Part shown: in pieces, positions 45,210-54,847 of the stretch
How the letters are laid out: every line of letters begins with the position of its first letter
Numbering within the stretch: position 1 is the first letter of the stretch
Assembly (NCBI RefSeq): GCF_004310325.1
Contig: NZ_SIRT01000001.1
Span: 310,001 to 374,000 of the forward strand
Direction: 5' to 3'
Length of the DNA: 64,000 nucleotides
Source of the DNA: Hyunsoonleella flava
Lineage (GTDB): Bacteria > Bacteroidota > Bacteroidia > Flavobacteriales > Flavobacteriaceae
Notes under the pieces: generated by a model
What the model was told of the DNA's origin: nothing
Seen by the model: the letters and a program-made list of their open reading frames with translations, nothing else
The model's database searches: none
Made by a program: the position numbers and the translations under genes

Positions 45210-45827
45210 TTATAACGCGTTAAAAATAACGAGGCCATAAATTACAAAACGTAATAAACGTAATGCTCCGAATAGCACAACAATTTTGAAAGGAAATTTA
45301 ATAATGCCGGCCGCTATACATGAAATTGAAAATGGAAGTGGTAGTAAAGCACCTACGATGATTAAAAACCCTCCCCATTTTCTGGAGTTTTTTAGCTGTT
45401 TTTGCATTTTCACCTCTAAATAGGTGTGGACAGATGGAATTTTGGTAATCATACGGCCCAAGTGATACGCCAATAACCCTGCCGAATAAGACAAAATGGC
45501 TAAAATGCTTAAGTACCCCCAAGGATTTGGCATTTTACCAGACCACGCAATAAATATTTCTGGAGGAATCAACCCTAAAAGTGTTTCGGATACAAAAAAG
45601 AAACTTAGTACACCATGAGATGGCAATATCTCGGTTAATTTTATCAAGGCATCATTAATATTGAAAAAATGGTTTGCGACATAAATTACAGCTATGGCAC
45701 CCAAAATATAAGGTAGGGCCTTTTTTACTGCTTGCCATACAAACGTATAAAAACCAGTATAACTGTAATACTGGTGAAGAAGTCGAATACGTGATTTACC
45801 GCTTTTTTCTTTTGGTTTTGATTTCAT
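45210..45827 (-). CDS. VTT/DedA-like membrane protein (YqaA type)
   Basis: 205 residues with a basic N-terminus and several hydrophobic helices. The VTT pattern is seen in FVSETLLGLIPPEIFIAWSG and GGFLIIVGALLPLPFSISCI, with the Gly/Pro turns and charged residues of the family. Such proteins act in membrane lipid or undecaprenyl-phosphate recycling; the substrate here is unknown. Sixty-three bases upstream of the DUF3817 gene, same strand. Confidence 0.82.
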   Translation of the reverse strand: MKSKPKEKSGKSRIRLLHQYYSYTGFYTFVWQAVKKALPYILGAIAVIYVANHFFNINDALIKLTEILPSHGVLSFFFVSETLLGLIPPEIFIAWSGKMPNPWGYLSILAILSYSAGLLAYHLGRMITKIPSVHTYLEVKMQKQLKNSRKWGGFLIIVGALLPLPFSISCIAAGIIKFPFKIVVLFGALRLLRFVIYGLVIFNAL

Positions 45828-45937
45828 GATAACAATTAGAGGCTAGCAAATATAATTACCAGTCATTAAAGCAAGAAATTATTAATGTTAATTAGGGATT
45901 ATTTAACCTTTAAAATCGATGTGTCGCAAACTAAAAT

Positions 45938-46939
45938 TTAGATTTTAATAATCTTTTTCACAAAGTAGTTGCTAGTATCAGAATTAGAGATAAAATAAAC
46001 GCCAGCCTGCAAATCACTTATGTCAATCGTCTTATTTGTAGATTTATAATTAACCTTCTTTACAGTGATACCGTGAATGTTTTTTAATAAAAATGTTCCA
46101 GTGTTTGGCAAGTTGCTAATTTTGATATTACCTGCGGTAGGGTTGGGATACAGTTGTATATCATTTCTCTTTGTTGCTTCGCTCAATGACAAAACAGCAC
46201 AAGACGATTCGCTATTATTTAAATTGAACGCTACAGAATCGCTAACATCTGTTCTACGAAGTACCATTTTATCCATAAAAAAGAAGCTCGACCTTGCATC
46301 TACGATTATAGAGTAGTTGCCAGAGGTATTAAAAGTAGCCCATATAAATCTTTGTGAAACAAGGTTAAACCTCGAATTGGTAACAAATCCCCAGCGACTT
46401 TCAATTGTGCCTGTAGGGTCCCTATTCATAAATGCTTTGATCCAATTGTTAACTTTGGCATCGTCAGGACAGCCCCTATCCGGATTTGAGTTACAGCTAG
46501 GTATGGGCTCTATAGCAGCATTATTAGGATTGCCATTTTGTGTCATAAACCAATCGTCTGCAATAATTCTTAACCAGGCGTCATTGTGCTCTCCTCTAGA
46601 GGTACCGGTGCCAATTCTGCCTCTCCAAGCAAAGCGATAGGTTCCAGGGTTATTAATTTTTATATTATATGTTATTTGAGCGTTTGAGAGCGCATTGAAG
46701 GATTGTGGACCATCCCAATATATATAGTCTACCATTTCACCAGATAAATTAGGGTCTGCTTCACTTCCGGTTTTCCAATTGGAACCAGCTGGCAAAATGC
46801 CTGATTCCATTTCAATGGTCAGCAATCCATTTTGCTCTTCAAATACACCATCGCAAGTTGAAGTTTGTGAAAATAATTGAAAATTAACTAATGAAAATAA
46901 GGATATGGCTACTAGTGCTTTGAGAGTAATTTTTATCAT
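45938..46939 (-). CDS. Secreted protein with type IX secretion sorting domain
   Basis: 333 residues. A signal peptide (about 1-24, ending FQLFSQ) is followed by a beta-rich jelly-roll or carbohydrate-binding-like domain (about 35-230, with NPGTYRFAWRGRIGTGTSRGE and SGNYSIIVDARSS). The C-terminal sorting domain (about 255-333) has LYPNPTAGNIKISN, LQAGVYFISN and the end VKKIIKI, the type A CTD pattern. It should be exported by the type IX system that PorX regulates and be attached to or released from the cell surface. No catalytic domain is recognised. Confidence 0.87.
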   Translation of the reverse strand: MIKITLKALVAISLFSLVNFQLFSQTSTCDGVFEEQNGLLTIEMESGILPAGSNWKTGSEADPNLSGEMVDYIYWDGPQSFNALSNAQITYNIKINNPGTYRFAWRGRIGTGTSRGEHNDAWLRIIADDWFMTQNGNPNNAAIEPIPSCNSNPDRGCPDDAKVNNWIKAFMNRDPTGTIESRWGFVTNSRFNLVSQRFIWATFNTSGNYSIIVDARSSFFFMDKMVLRRTDVSDSVAFNLNNSESSCAVLSLSEATKRNDIQLYPNPTAGNIKISNLPNTGTFLLKNIHGITVKKVNYKSTNKTIDISDLQAGVYFISNSDTSNYFVKKIIKI

Positions 46940-47051
46940 TGCTATTTTTTATAGTTGCAATTTCTAAAAAAATAAACATTAAACCATCATGAACTATCCT
47001 GTTGATTGTATTCTACATTTACTTAGAAAAAGTTTTGTTACTAAGGAATTA

Positions 47052-48347
47052 TTATTTTGATAACAAAAAGCTTTTCAAATCCTCATAAATGGAAATACTA
47101 CTAGCTTCTTTAGCTTTACCCATTACCGATTGAATTTGTTTTGGTAAAGGTTGTTTCTCTTTAATAACATCTTCAACTACATCTAAGAACTTCGTTGGAT
47201 GAGCAGTTTCTAAAAACACACAATGCGCATTAGGGTTGTCCTTTAAGTAAGATTTGGAGCCTAAATAGCCCACTGCACCATGAGGATCTGCCACATAATT
47301 GAAATTATTATATATTTCTAACATGGCTTCTTTGGTTTCTTCGTCTGTAAAACTGTAAGAAGACAAGTTGTTCTTTAAATCCTCAAACCGGTTTTTATAA
47401 ATCTCCTGAATACGAATAAAATTACTGGGTGCACCAACATCCATAGCATTGCTTATGGTTTGTATGGATGGTTTTGGTTCGTATAGCTGAGATATTAAAT
47501 AACGGGTTACTACATTGTTTAAGTTGTTAGATGCTATAAAGTGCTTTATCGGCAGGCCTAATTGTTGGGCCATCATACCAGCACAAATATTTCCAAAATT
47601 TCCGCTTGGAACAGAAAACACAATATTATCATATTGTTTATGTAACTGCTTGTAGGCAAACAGAAAATAAAATAATTGTGGTAGCCAACGTGCTACATTT
47701 ATGGAGTTGGCAGAAGTCAATTGCATTTTACTTGTCAATTCTTCATCAAGAAATGCAGTTTTTACCATGGCTTGACAATCGTCAAATGTGCCATTAACTT
47801 CAAGCGCCTTAATGTTTTGTCCAAGCGTCGTCAACTGTTTTTCTTGGATATCACTTACTTTTCCTCTAGGATATAAAATTACCACATTCACACCTTTTAC
47901 ACCTAAGAACCCGTTGGCTACGGCACCTCCAGTATCTCCAGAAGTCGCTACTAAAACGGTCACTTCTTTGTCGTTATCTCGGTTGAAATGGCCCAAACAT
48001 CTTGCCATAAACCGTGCGCCAACATCTTTAAATGCCATTGTAGGACCATGAAATAATTCTAAACTGGAAATGCTATCGTTTAACTTGACTACAGGAAAAT
48101 CAAAGGATAGAGTGTCGCTAACTATTTTTTTTAAAATCTCCTCGGGAATTTCTGGAAGCACAAACTGTTTTATAGCTTCGTACGCCATTTCGGGATAAGA
48201 CAAACTATCAAAACTATCCCAAAATGATTGAGGTAAAGGCGTAATGTTTTCAGGAAAATACAAACCCTTGTCGGGCGCTAAACCTTTAATTACGGCATTT
48301 TTGAAGGTTGAACTTGGTGCTTTTTTATTTAGAGAGTAGTAATTCAT
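47052..48347 (-). CDS. thrC: Threonine synthase
   Basis: PLP enzyme converting phosphohomoserine to threonine. It is 431 residues. The PLP Lys is in HGPTMAFKDVGARFMAR (about residue 107); TSGDTGGAVANGF and the phosphate loop SGNFGNICAGM are intact. One base separates its start from the thrB stop; last gene of the thrABC operon. Confidence 0.96.
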   Translation of the reverse strand: MNYYSLNKKAPSSTFKNAVIKGLAPDKGLYFPENITPLPQSFWDSFDSLSYPEMAYEAIKQFVLPEIPEEILKKIVSDTLSFDFPVVKLNDSISSLELFHGPTMAFKDVGARFMARCLGHFNRDNDKEVTVLVATSGDTGGAVANGFLGVKGVNVVILYPRGKVSDIQEKQLTTLGQNIKALEVNGTFDDCQAMVKTAFLDEELTSKMQLTSANSINVARWLPQLFYFLFAYKQLHKQYDNIVFSVPSGNFGNICAGMMAQQLGLPIKHFIASNNLNNVVTRYLISQLYEPKPSIQTISNAMDVGAPSNFIRIQEIYKNRFEDLKNNLSSYSFTDEETKEAMLEIYNNFNYVADPHGAVGYLGSKSYLKDNPNAHCVFLETAHPTKFLDVVEDVIKEKQPLPKQIQSVMGKAKEASSISIYEDLKSFLLSK

Positions 48348-48348
48348 T

Positions 48349-49272
48349 TTAACCTATGATTTTTACACCTTTGGTATTAATCTTTGAGATATGGATATCG
48401 TAATCAATTACAAGATCCGCATATACATTTTCGAAATTTGCTTTTACATTATTAGCTACATCCAAACCTTTGCTTAATGAAAAAATTGAAGGACCAGAAC
48501 CTGAAATACCGCACCCCAAGGCACCAGCATCAATAGCAGAACTTTTGGCTTCATTAAAAAGCGGTATCAGTTTGCTTCTGTGTGGTTCAATAATCACATC
48601 TTTTAAAGCACTTTTTATCAAATCGTAATCACTGGTATGCAGCGCATGGACTAGACTGCCTAGGTTTGCCCATTGTTCAATGGCGTTGCTTAGCTTAACT
48701 TCTTTTGGAAGCACTGCTCTAGATTCTGATGTTTTAATTTCTATTTGTGGATGAATAATTGTCGCATACAAGTCCTCTGGTGTGGGGATTTCTAACACTT
48801 GTAAGGGTGAGACACTTTTCACTAAAGTGAATCCTCCAAAAAGGGCAGGAGCTAGGTTATCTGCATGTTCGCATTTACTTGCTAACGCTTCCCCTTTTAT
48901 GGCAAACTCGGTCAATTGTGTTTTGTTGAAAGGTCTCCCCAATAGCTCATTCATACCAAAAACACTACCAACTGCACTAGCTGCGCTACTGCCAATACCG
49001 CTTCCAGGTTTTATGTTCTTGTAGATTTCAATTTCAAAACCAAAATCAACTTCTATAGCATTGTACATGGCTATAGCAGAAACTCCAGCAACGTTCAGTT
49101 CGGTTTCAAGTGGTAAATCAAAGCCTTCTACTTTGGTAATGACAATCCCTTTCTTATCAACTTTTCTTATTACCATTTCATCGCCAACTGTATCCAAACA
49201 AAATCCCATAACGTCGAAACCACAGGATACATTGGCTACAGTGGCTGGAGAGAATATTTTTATTTCGTTCAT
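48349..49272 (-). CDS. thrB: Homoserine kinase
   Basis: GHMP kinase that phosphorylates homoserine. It is 307 residues from the ATG at 49272 (MNEIKIFSPATVANVSCGFD), the length expected for the family; an ATG at 49338 adds 22 residues not seen in relatives. The ATP loop is KPGSGIGSSAASAVGSVFG, and the C-terminal GISGSGPSIFSL motif is present. Between thrA and thrC. Confidence 0.95.
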   Translation of the reverse strand: MNEIKIFSPATVANVSCGFDVMGFCLDTVGDEMVIRKVDKKGIVITKVEGFDLPLETELNVAGVSAIAMYNAIEVDFGFEIEIYKNIKPGSGIGSSAASAVGSVFGMNELLGRPFNKTQLTEFAIKGEALASKCEHADNLAPALFGGFTLVKSVSPLQVLEIPTPEDLYATIIHPQIEIKTSESRAVLPKEVKLSNAIEQWANLGSLVHALHTSDYDLIKSALKDVIIEPHRSKLIPLFNEAKSSAIDAGALGCGISGSGPSIFSLSKGLDVANNVKANFENVYADLVIDYDIHISKINTKGVKIIG

Positions 49273-49343
49273 TTTTTCTATTAAATAGTTTTCTGCTGCA
49301 CTAGAGCAGGAAATAGAACTTTCTTTGTGTAACTCCATTTCAA

Positions 49344-51788
49344 TTAATCGTTGCCCAATCTTATAATGTCCGCAAATAGTCCAGAGGCTGTAACATCAGC
49401 ACCAGCGCCAGCACCTTTAACAATCATGGGTTGTTGTGAGTAGCGTTCTGTATAGAACATCACAATGTTATCACTGCCTTCAAGATTATAAAACGGATGT
49501 CCTTCAGGAATTTCCTGTAAACCTACACTTGCTTTCCCATTATCAAATTTGGCTACATATTTTAACTGCGCATTTTTCGTTTTTGCGGATGCATATAACG
49601 CTTGGTAATGGGTTTCGTCGGCAATGAGTGTTTTGTAAAACTCTTCAACTGTGCCACTTTCTTGACCAGAAGGCGATAAAAATGATGTGTTTTCTATGTC
49701 CTCTAAATTCATTTCAACCCCACTTTCCCTGGCAAGAATTAGGATCTTACGTGCTACATCAACACCACTTAAATCAATTCTTGGGTCTGGTTCTGTATAA
49801 CCTTCAGCACCAGCTTGCTTTACTACGTCGTAAAACTTAGTGGAATCATTAAAATTATTGAAAACAAAGTTTAAACTACCAGACAATACGGCTTGAATTG
49901 AAGTAACTTTATCTCCTGAGGCCACCAAATTATTCAATGTGTCAATAATAGGTAAACCTGCGCCAACATTGGTTTCAAATAAAAATGGCGCATTGTATTT
50001 TAATGACAAACGTTTCAACTCTTTATAATTAGCAAAATCACTAGAACATGCAATTTTGTTACATGCCACTACAGCGATACTTTCTCTTAAGTAATTGGCA
50101 TATAAACTAGCCACATCTGCGTTTGCAGTAACATCTACAAAAATACTATTGCGCAGATTTAATGCTTTTGATTTTTCGAAAAACCCTTGCAATGATGCTT
50201 TTTCTCCATCTGCCAACAAAGATTTCCAATGTTTTAAAGGAATACCACTTTCATCAAAAACCATCGTTCTAGAGTTAGATAGTCCCGTAACACGGAGATT
50301 GATTTTAAGGTTTTCCTTGAGGTATTTTTTTTGTTGTCTTATTTGTTCGACCAAGCGTTCTCCAACATTTCCAACACCTGTAATGAAGACGTTGAGTTGC
50401 TTTGTGATGCTTTCAAAAAACACTTCATGCAAGGTGTTTAATGCTTTTTTCACGTCGCTATCTTCAATAACTATAGATATATTTCGCTCTGAAGCACCTT
50501 GGGCAATAGCTCTAATATTGATATTATTTTTTCCTAAAGAAGAGAACATTTTACCACTAATACCTTGATGGTTCTTCATATTATCGCCAACAAGTGCTAC
50601 AATGGACAAACCGGTTTCAACGGTTAGAGGTTCTATTTTGTGCAAAGCGATTTCATTTTCAAAAGTAATATCGATGGCGGTTTTTGCAATTTCAACATCT
50701 TTTTCTTCAATACCCAAACAAATGGAATGTTCTGAAGAGGCTTGAGTAATTAAAATCACATTTATTTTTTCATTGGAAAGTGTTTCAAATAAACGTTTTG
50801 AAAACCCAGGAATTCCAACCATACCGCTACCTTCAAGCGTCAGTAAAGCTATATTTGAGATATTACTAATGCCTTTCACTGGTGAACTGGTGCCGTTTGC
50901 ATCTTTGGAAATTATTGTACCCACAGCTTCAGGTGCCATAGTATTTTTAATGTGAATAGGAATCTCTAAATCCAACACAGGTTGTACCGTTGGAGGATAT
51001 AATACCTTAGCCCCAAAATGAGACAGTTCCATAGCTTCTTGATACGAAATAGTCTTGATTGGATATGCTTGTTTTACCATTTTTGGGTTTGTTGTAAACA
51101 TACCGCTAACATCCGTCCAAATCTCTAACTGTTCTACCTTTAGAGCAGCAGCCACAATTGCCGCAGTAAAATCTGAACCGCCTCTGCCTAAAGTGGTTTG
51201 CTCCCCAAGGGCAGAATTTGCAATGAATCCTGGAAGAATCGTTATACTTTCTTCAGCTGATTCAAAATAACGCTTAATATTGCTATTGGTTACTTTATAA
51301 TCTACTTCGGCTTTTGTGAAATTTGAATTGGTAACGACTAGCTCTTGCGAATTCTTTCTAGTTGCTGACAAACCTCTGTTTTTCATTGTTTCAGCAATAA
51401 TGTAAGATGACAATAACTCTCCAAAGCTCACCAATTTATCTGATGTTTTTGGGGATACTTCGTTTATAAGAAAGATACCCTCCAATAAACTATGAAGCGC
51501 ACCTAATTTTTCTTCAGCGTAAGCTAAAATCCCCTCATTGTTTTCGGGGTTTAATTCTTTAATTATTGAAAAATGGGTAGACTTGATAGTCTCAAAAGTA
51601 TCATTAAAACTTGCATCTTTTGCCTGTGCTTGTCTTCCTGCAAGCAGCAGTTTGTCAGTGATACCACCAACAGCCGAAACTACGCATGCTACTTTACCTT
51701 CTTTTGAATAAGTATCGAGAATACTTATGACTTTATTTATGTTTTTTGAGGAACCTACTGAAGTTCCACCGAATTTTAAAACCTTCAT
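49344..51788 (-). CDS. thrA: Bifunctional aspartokinase / homoserine dehydrogenase
   Basis: First and third steps from aspartate to homoserine. It is 814 residues. The kinase (about 1-290) has VLKFGGTSVGSSKNI and TTLGRGGSDFTAAIVA. Two ACT-type regulatory repeats (about 310-460) read VMVG-like GSGMVGIPGFSKRLFE and ALVGDNMKNHQGISGKMF. The dehydrogenase (about 465-814) has ITGVGNVGERLVEQI and ETNVGAGLPIIDTLNNL. The ACT pair predicts threonine feedback. Expression is probably under a Thr-rich leader (51871-51978). Confidence 0.97.
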   Translation of the reverse strand: MKVLKFGGTSVGSSKNINKVISILDTYSKEGKVACVVSAVGGITDKLLLAGRQAQAKDASFNDTFETIKSTHFSIIKELNPENNEGILAYAEEKLGALHSLLEGIFLINEVSPKTSDKLVSFGELLSSYIIAETMKNRGLSATRKNSQELVVTNSNFTKAEVDYKVTNSNIKRYFESAEESITILPGFIANSALGEQTTLGRGGSDFTAAIVAAALKVEQLEIWTDVSGMFTTNPKMVKQAYPIKTISYQEAMELSHFGAKVLYPPTVQPVLDLEIPIHIKNTMAPEAVGTIISKDANGTSSPVKGISNISNIALLTLEGSGMVGIPGFSKRLFETLSNEKINVILITQASSEHSICLGIEEKDVEIAKTAIDITFENEIALHKIEPLTVETGLSIVALVGDNMKNHQGISGKMFSSLGKNNINIRAIAQGASERNISIVIEDSDVKKALNTLHEVFFESITKQLNVFITGVGNVGERLVEQIRQQKKYLKENLKINLRVTGLSNSRTMVFDESGIPLKHWKSLLADGEKASLQGFFEKSKALNLRNSIFVDVTANADVASLYANYLRESIAVVACNKIACSSDFANYKELKRLSLKYNAPFLFETNVGAGLPIIDTLNNLVASGDKVTSIQAVLSGSLNFVFNNFNDSTKFYDVVKQAGAEGYTEPDPRIDLSGVDVARKILILARESGVEMNLEDIENTSFLSPSGQESGTVEEFYKTLIADETHYQALYASAKTKNAQLKYVAKFDNGKASVGLQEIPEGHPFYNLEGSDNIVMFYTERYSQQPMIVKGAGAGADVTASGLFADIIRLGND

Positions 51789-51870
51789 TATGTAATGAAT
51801 TGATATTTAAATGTAAAATTTGAAAGGGATGTAATTGTAAAATTACATGAAAAGCCGGAATAATATATAA

Positions 51871-51978
51871 CTAATAACCCCAAAGGGTTGTTGTATTTGT
51901 AGTTGTAGCTAAAATAGAAACAGTGCTTGCAGATATTGAAAACACAGTTGGATAATTATTTTGGCTTAAATGAATCAT
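51871..51978 (-). CDS. thrL: Threonine-rich leader peptide of the thr operon
   Basis: A 35-codon ORF 82 bases before thrA, just after a TACTTTTG promoter box. Eight of 35 residues are Thr, six of them in the run ATTTNTTTLWGY near the end; three are Ile. The layout matches the enteric thrL, where stalling at Thr/Ile codons controls termination. A small hairpin AACCC/GGGTT overlaps the last codons. A classical T-rich terminator is not evident downstream, so the mechanism is unproven. Confidence 0.75.
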   Translation of the reverse strand: MIHLSQNNYPTVFSISASTVSILATTTNTTTLWGY

Positions 51979-51998
51979 TTTCGTTATATAAAACACCT

Positions 51999-52006
51999 CA
52001 AAAGTA
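51999..52006 (-). promoter_or_regulatory. -7 promoter box of the thr operon
   Basis: On the minus strand TACTTTTG (TAnnTTTG), 20 bases before the leader ATG. A TTTG lies 23 bases further upstream, slightly beyond the usual spacing. The remainder of the 51789-52128 gap is the thr leader and, from 52007 on, AT-rich DNA with nothing else seen. Confidence 0.5.
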
Positions 52007-52128
52007 TTACTTTTAGCCTAATAAAAAAACAAAACACAGTTTTTTACAATATTCTTATAATCATGAATTTTTCGTTTAAAAAAAATGACTAATTATGATT
52101 AGAATTGAAAATTCAATAAAATAGTTTT

Positions 52129-53691
52129 ATGAAGATTTTTTCTAAGGAACAGATATACGCTGGCGATAAACTAACTGCAGAACGCCAAAACATTACATCC
52201 ACAGAGCTTATGGAGCGCGCTGGTACCCAAATTTTTAATTGGATGCATATGCGTATGCAAGGTGCTCAAGTACCTGTACATGTTTTTTGTGGTATAGGTA
52301 ATAATGGTGGTGATGGTCTGGTTTTAGCACGACATTTGGTAACGCACGGCTATAACGTGCATACTTATGTTGTAAACTATAGCGATAAGCGCTCCAAGGA
52401 TTTTTTAGTTAATTATGATCGTATAAAAAACGTTACTAAAAAATGGCCAACGCTTTTAAAATGTGCAGAGGATTTTCCAGAAATGCATCCAGATGATATT
52501 ATTGTTGATGCTGTTTTTGGTATTGGTTTAAATCGGCCAGTAGATGATTGGGTAAAGCAATTATTTCAACATTTTAGGGCTTCAAAAGCGTTTACACTAT
52601 CTATTGATATTCCTTCAGGGTTATATCCGGATAAAGCATTGGAAGATACGGATGCTGCAGTTTATGCAGGGTTTACGTTAAGTTTTGCGTCTCCTAAATT
52701 GGTATTCTTCTTGCCCGAAACTGCTAAATACACCGTGCAATGGGAGATTTTAGATATTGGTTTGGATCCTGAATATTTATATACCACAGAAACCGAAGCT
52801 CAACTTATAGGGAAACATGAAGTATTACCCAACTATATCCCCAGAGACAAGTTTTCCCATAAAGGACAATTTGGACACGCCCTCATCATTGGTGGAAGCT
52901 ATGGCAAGATTGGCGCTGTAACTCTCGCCGGTAGAGCAGCTTTATCAGCAGGAGCAGGTTTGATAACTACGTATATACCAAAATGTGGTTATGTGCCAAT
53001 ACAATCCTCTTTTCCTGAAGCTATGGTGATTACTGATACTGATAACGATAAAATTACTTCCATAAATTTTGACATCGAACCGACTGTTATAGGTTTTGGC
53101 GTAGGGGCAGGAACTGATGCGAAAACCATATCCGCTTTTGAAGCATTTTTGAAGACAAACAAAAGCCGTCTAGTAATCGACGCAGATGGTTTAAATATGC
53201 TTGCAAAGAAAAAGACACTATTAAAACTATTGCCAGAACTAACAGTTTTAACACCACACCCCAAAGAATTGGAGCGACTTGTGGGGGCATGGACTGATGA
53301 TTTTGATAAACTTGCAAAAGTGAAAGCATTTGCTAAAAAGCACAAGGTAATTGTAGTTATTAAAGGAGCAAATACTATCACCGTTTTTAACGATAAACTT
53401 TTTGTAAATACTACCGGCAATCCAGGATTGGCTACAGCAGGCAGTGGGGATGTTTTAACGGGGATTATAACTGGATTACTTGCACAGGGTTACCATCCAT
53501 CGGTTGCTGCTATTTTTGGAGTGTATTTACATGGTAAATCAGCAGATATTGCGGTGGAGGACTTCGGTTATCAAAGTTTGATTGCTGGTCATGTAATTGA
53601 CTATTTAGGAGAGGCCTTTATAGACCTATTTAAGCAGCCAGAGCAACCACCGCAGCAAGACCAGGAAGAACATAGGGAAGAAAAACAGTAA
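52129..53691 (+). CDS. nnr: Bifunctional NAD(P)H-hydrate epimerase / dehydratase
   Basis: Repairs hydrated NADH and NADPH. It is 520 residues. The N-terminal YjeF_N epimerase (about 1-215) has STELMERAGTQIFNWM, FCGIGNNGGDGLVLARHL and DAVFGIGLNRP. The C-terminal ribokinase-like dehydratase (about 225-505) has HKGQFGHALIIGGSYGKIG, TPHPKELERL and NPGLATAGSGDVLTGIITGL. It ends in a Gln/Glu/Pro-rich tail (QPEQPPQQDQEEHREEKQ) beyond the fold, unusual but harmless. Confidence 0.95.
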   Translation: MKIFSKEQIYAGDKLTAERQNITSTELMERAGTQIFNWMHMRMQGAQVPVHVFCGIGNNGGDGLVLARHLVTHGYNVHTYVVNYSDKRSKDFLVNYDRIKNVTKKWPTLLKCAEDFPEMHPDDIIVDAVFGIGLNRPVDDWVKQLFQHFRASKAFTLSIDIPSGLYPDKALEDTDAAVYAGFTLSFASPKLVFFLPETAKYTVQWEILDIGLDPEYLYTTETEAQLIGKHEVLPNYIPRDKFSHKGQFGHALIIGGSYGKIGAVTLAGRAALSAGAGLITTYIPKCGYVPIQSSFPEAMVITDTDNDKITSINFDIEPTVIGFGVGAGTDAKTISAFEAFLKTNKSRLVIDADGLNMLAKKKTLLKLLPELTVLTPHPKELERLVGAWTDDFDKLAKVKAFAKKHKVIVVIKGANTITVFNDKLFVNTTGNPGLATAGSGDVLTGIITGLLAQGYHPSVAAIFGVYLHGKSADIAVEDFGYQSLIAGHVIDYLGEAFIDLFKQPEQPPQQDQEEHREEKQ

Positions 53692-53721
53692 AAAAAAAGC
53701 CGCTATCTGCGGCTTTTTTTT
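53691..53721. terminator. Bidirectional terminator after nnr
   Basis: GCCGC (53699-53703) pairs with GCGGC (53709-53713) around TATCT, extended by A and T runs on the two sides. Shared with the convergent TlpA-like gene. Confidence 0.88.
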
Positions 53722-53731
53722 ATCAAAATTT

Positions 53732-54778
53732 TTAGATGTTTAACGATTTGAAAACATCCCGTAACTTTGGGTTTGAAGGCCTAGGAGCATCAGGGCTTAC
53801 TATGCTTCCATTTGGGTCGAGTAAAATAAACCTTGGGATGCCGTTGATTTTATATTCCTGAATAAATTGAGATTGCCATCCCTTTGGCGCTATGATTTGG
53901 ATGCCTCCTAGCTCTTTTTCTGCAATCATATTTTTCCACCCTTCTTTAGCTAATTTAGATGATTCCTCTTTTGTCTTACCTCTGTAGCCTCTGCCATCAT
54001 CTACTGAAAGACTTACAAATTGAATATTCTTATCATGATATTCTTTCTCTAATTTTTTTAAGGATGGTATTTCAGCTTTACATGGTCCGCACCATGTTGC
54101 CCAGATATCAATATACACATATTTTCCTTTTAGGTCTGATAAAGACGTTTTTCCACCTTTATAATTTTCATAATTTGTAAATGAAGGAGAAGGCGACCCT
54201 TTTGGAAGTACTGATTTCAAGCCAATACTTTGGCTAAAATATCTTTCATAAGACCTCAGCATAGGCTTTAATTGATTCTTGAAACTGTTAGTTATCGAAG
54301 TGTCAATTTTAGGATTAGAATTATAAAATGTTGTAAGCTCATTTTCTATACTACTTAACTTTGTCTTTAACCCTTCCATATCGAGATTGTCGAAAGCACT
54401 TGGGTTTAAGAGTTTTTCATGAAGCAAATTACTCTTTGCTAAATAATTACTATGTTCGGCACCATTGCCACTATATGAAATGGTTTCATCAAATTCAGCA
54501 GCATCAAAAGTTAAATTGATATCAAATCCATTTTTTAAGAAAACAGATGTTATTTCTTTGCCGTCATATAAATTATACATTCCTGTTTCTGTTTTTAAAG
54601 TATCGCTAAAACTTCCATCTTCTGAGAGAGGGATTGTTTTAGAATAAGAACGGGAACGTATGGTAAGGGAATCACTATTTTTATTTGCTATTTTACCAGA
54701 TAACGAAACATAGTCTTTTGGTTCTGTTTTACAGCCAAAAATGCTAAGTATCACCATTAAACTAAGTAGCTTTTTCAT
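53732..54778 (-). CDS. TlpA-like thioredoxin-domain lipoprotein
   Basis: 348 residues. A lipoprotein signal peptide ends at Cys16 (ILSIFGC). An N-terminal beta-rich DUF4369-like domain (about 20-130) and a helical linker precede a thioredoxin-like domain (about 205-348) with the redox motif ATWCGPC and a cis-Pro in NGIPRFILLD. Probably a periplasmic or outer-membrane disulfide reductase. Bacteroidota carry many paralogues, so the client is unknown. Confidence 0.88.
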   Translation of the reverse strand: MKKLLSLMVILSIFGCKTEPKDYVSLSGKIANKNSDSLTIRSRSYSKTIPLSEDGSFSDTLKTETGMYNLYDGKEITSVFLKNGFDINLTFDAAEFDETISYSGNGAEHSNYLAKSNLLHEKLLNPSAFDNLDMEGLKTKLSSIENELTTFYNSNPKIDTSITNSFKNQLKPMLRSYERYFSQSIGLKSVLPKGSPSPSFTNYENYKGGKTSLSDLKGKYVYIDIWATWCGPCKAEIPSLKKLEKEYHDKNIQFVSLSVDDGRGYRGKTKEESSKLAKEGWKNMIAEKELGGIQIIAPKGWQSQFIQEYKINGIPRFILLDPNGSIVSPDAPRPSNPKLRDVFKSLNI

Positions 54779-54847
54779 AATTGTAATATTTGGTTAAGTT
54801 TCGAAAATAAATAAACCGCTAAAGAAAGCTAAAACTTTAACAATTGT

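Noticed and set aside
51871-51900. Intrinsic terminator formed by AACCC/GGGTT at the end of the thr leader
   Set aside because: The stem is 5 bp and the following bases are A/T mixed without a T-run, so it was not listed as a terminator.
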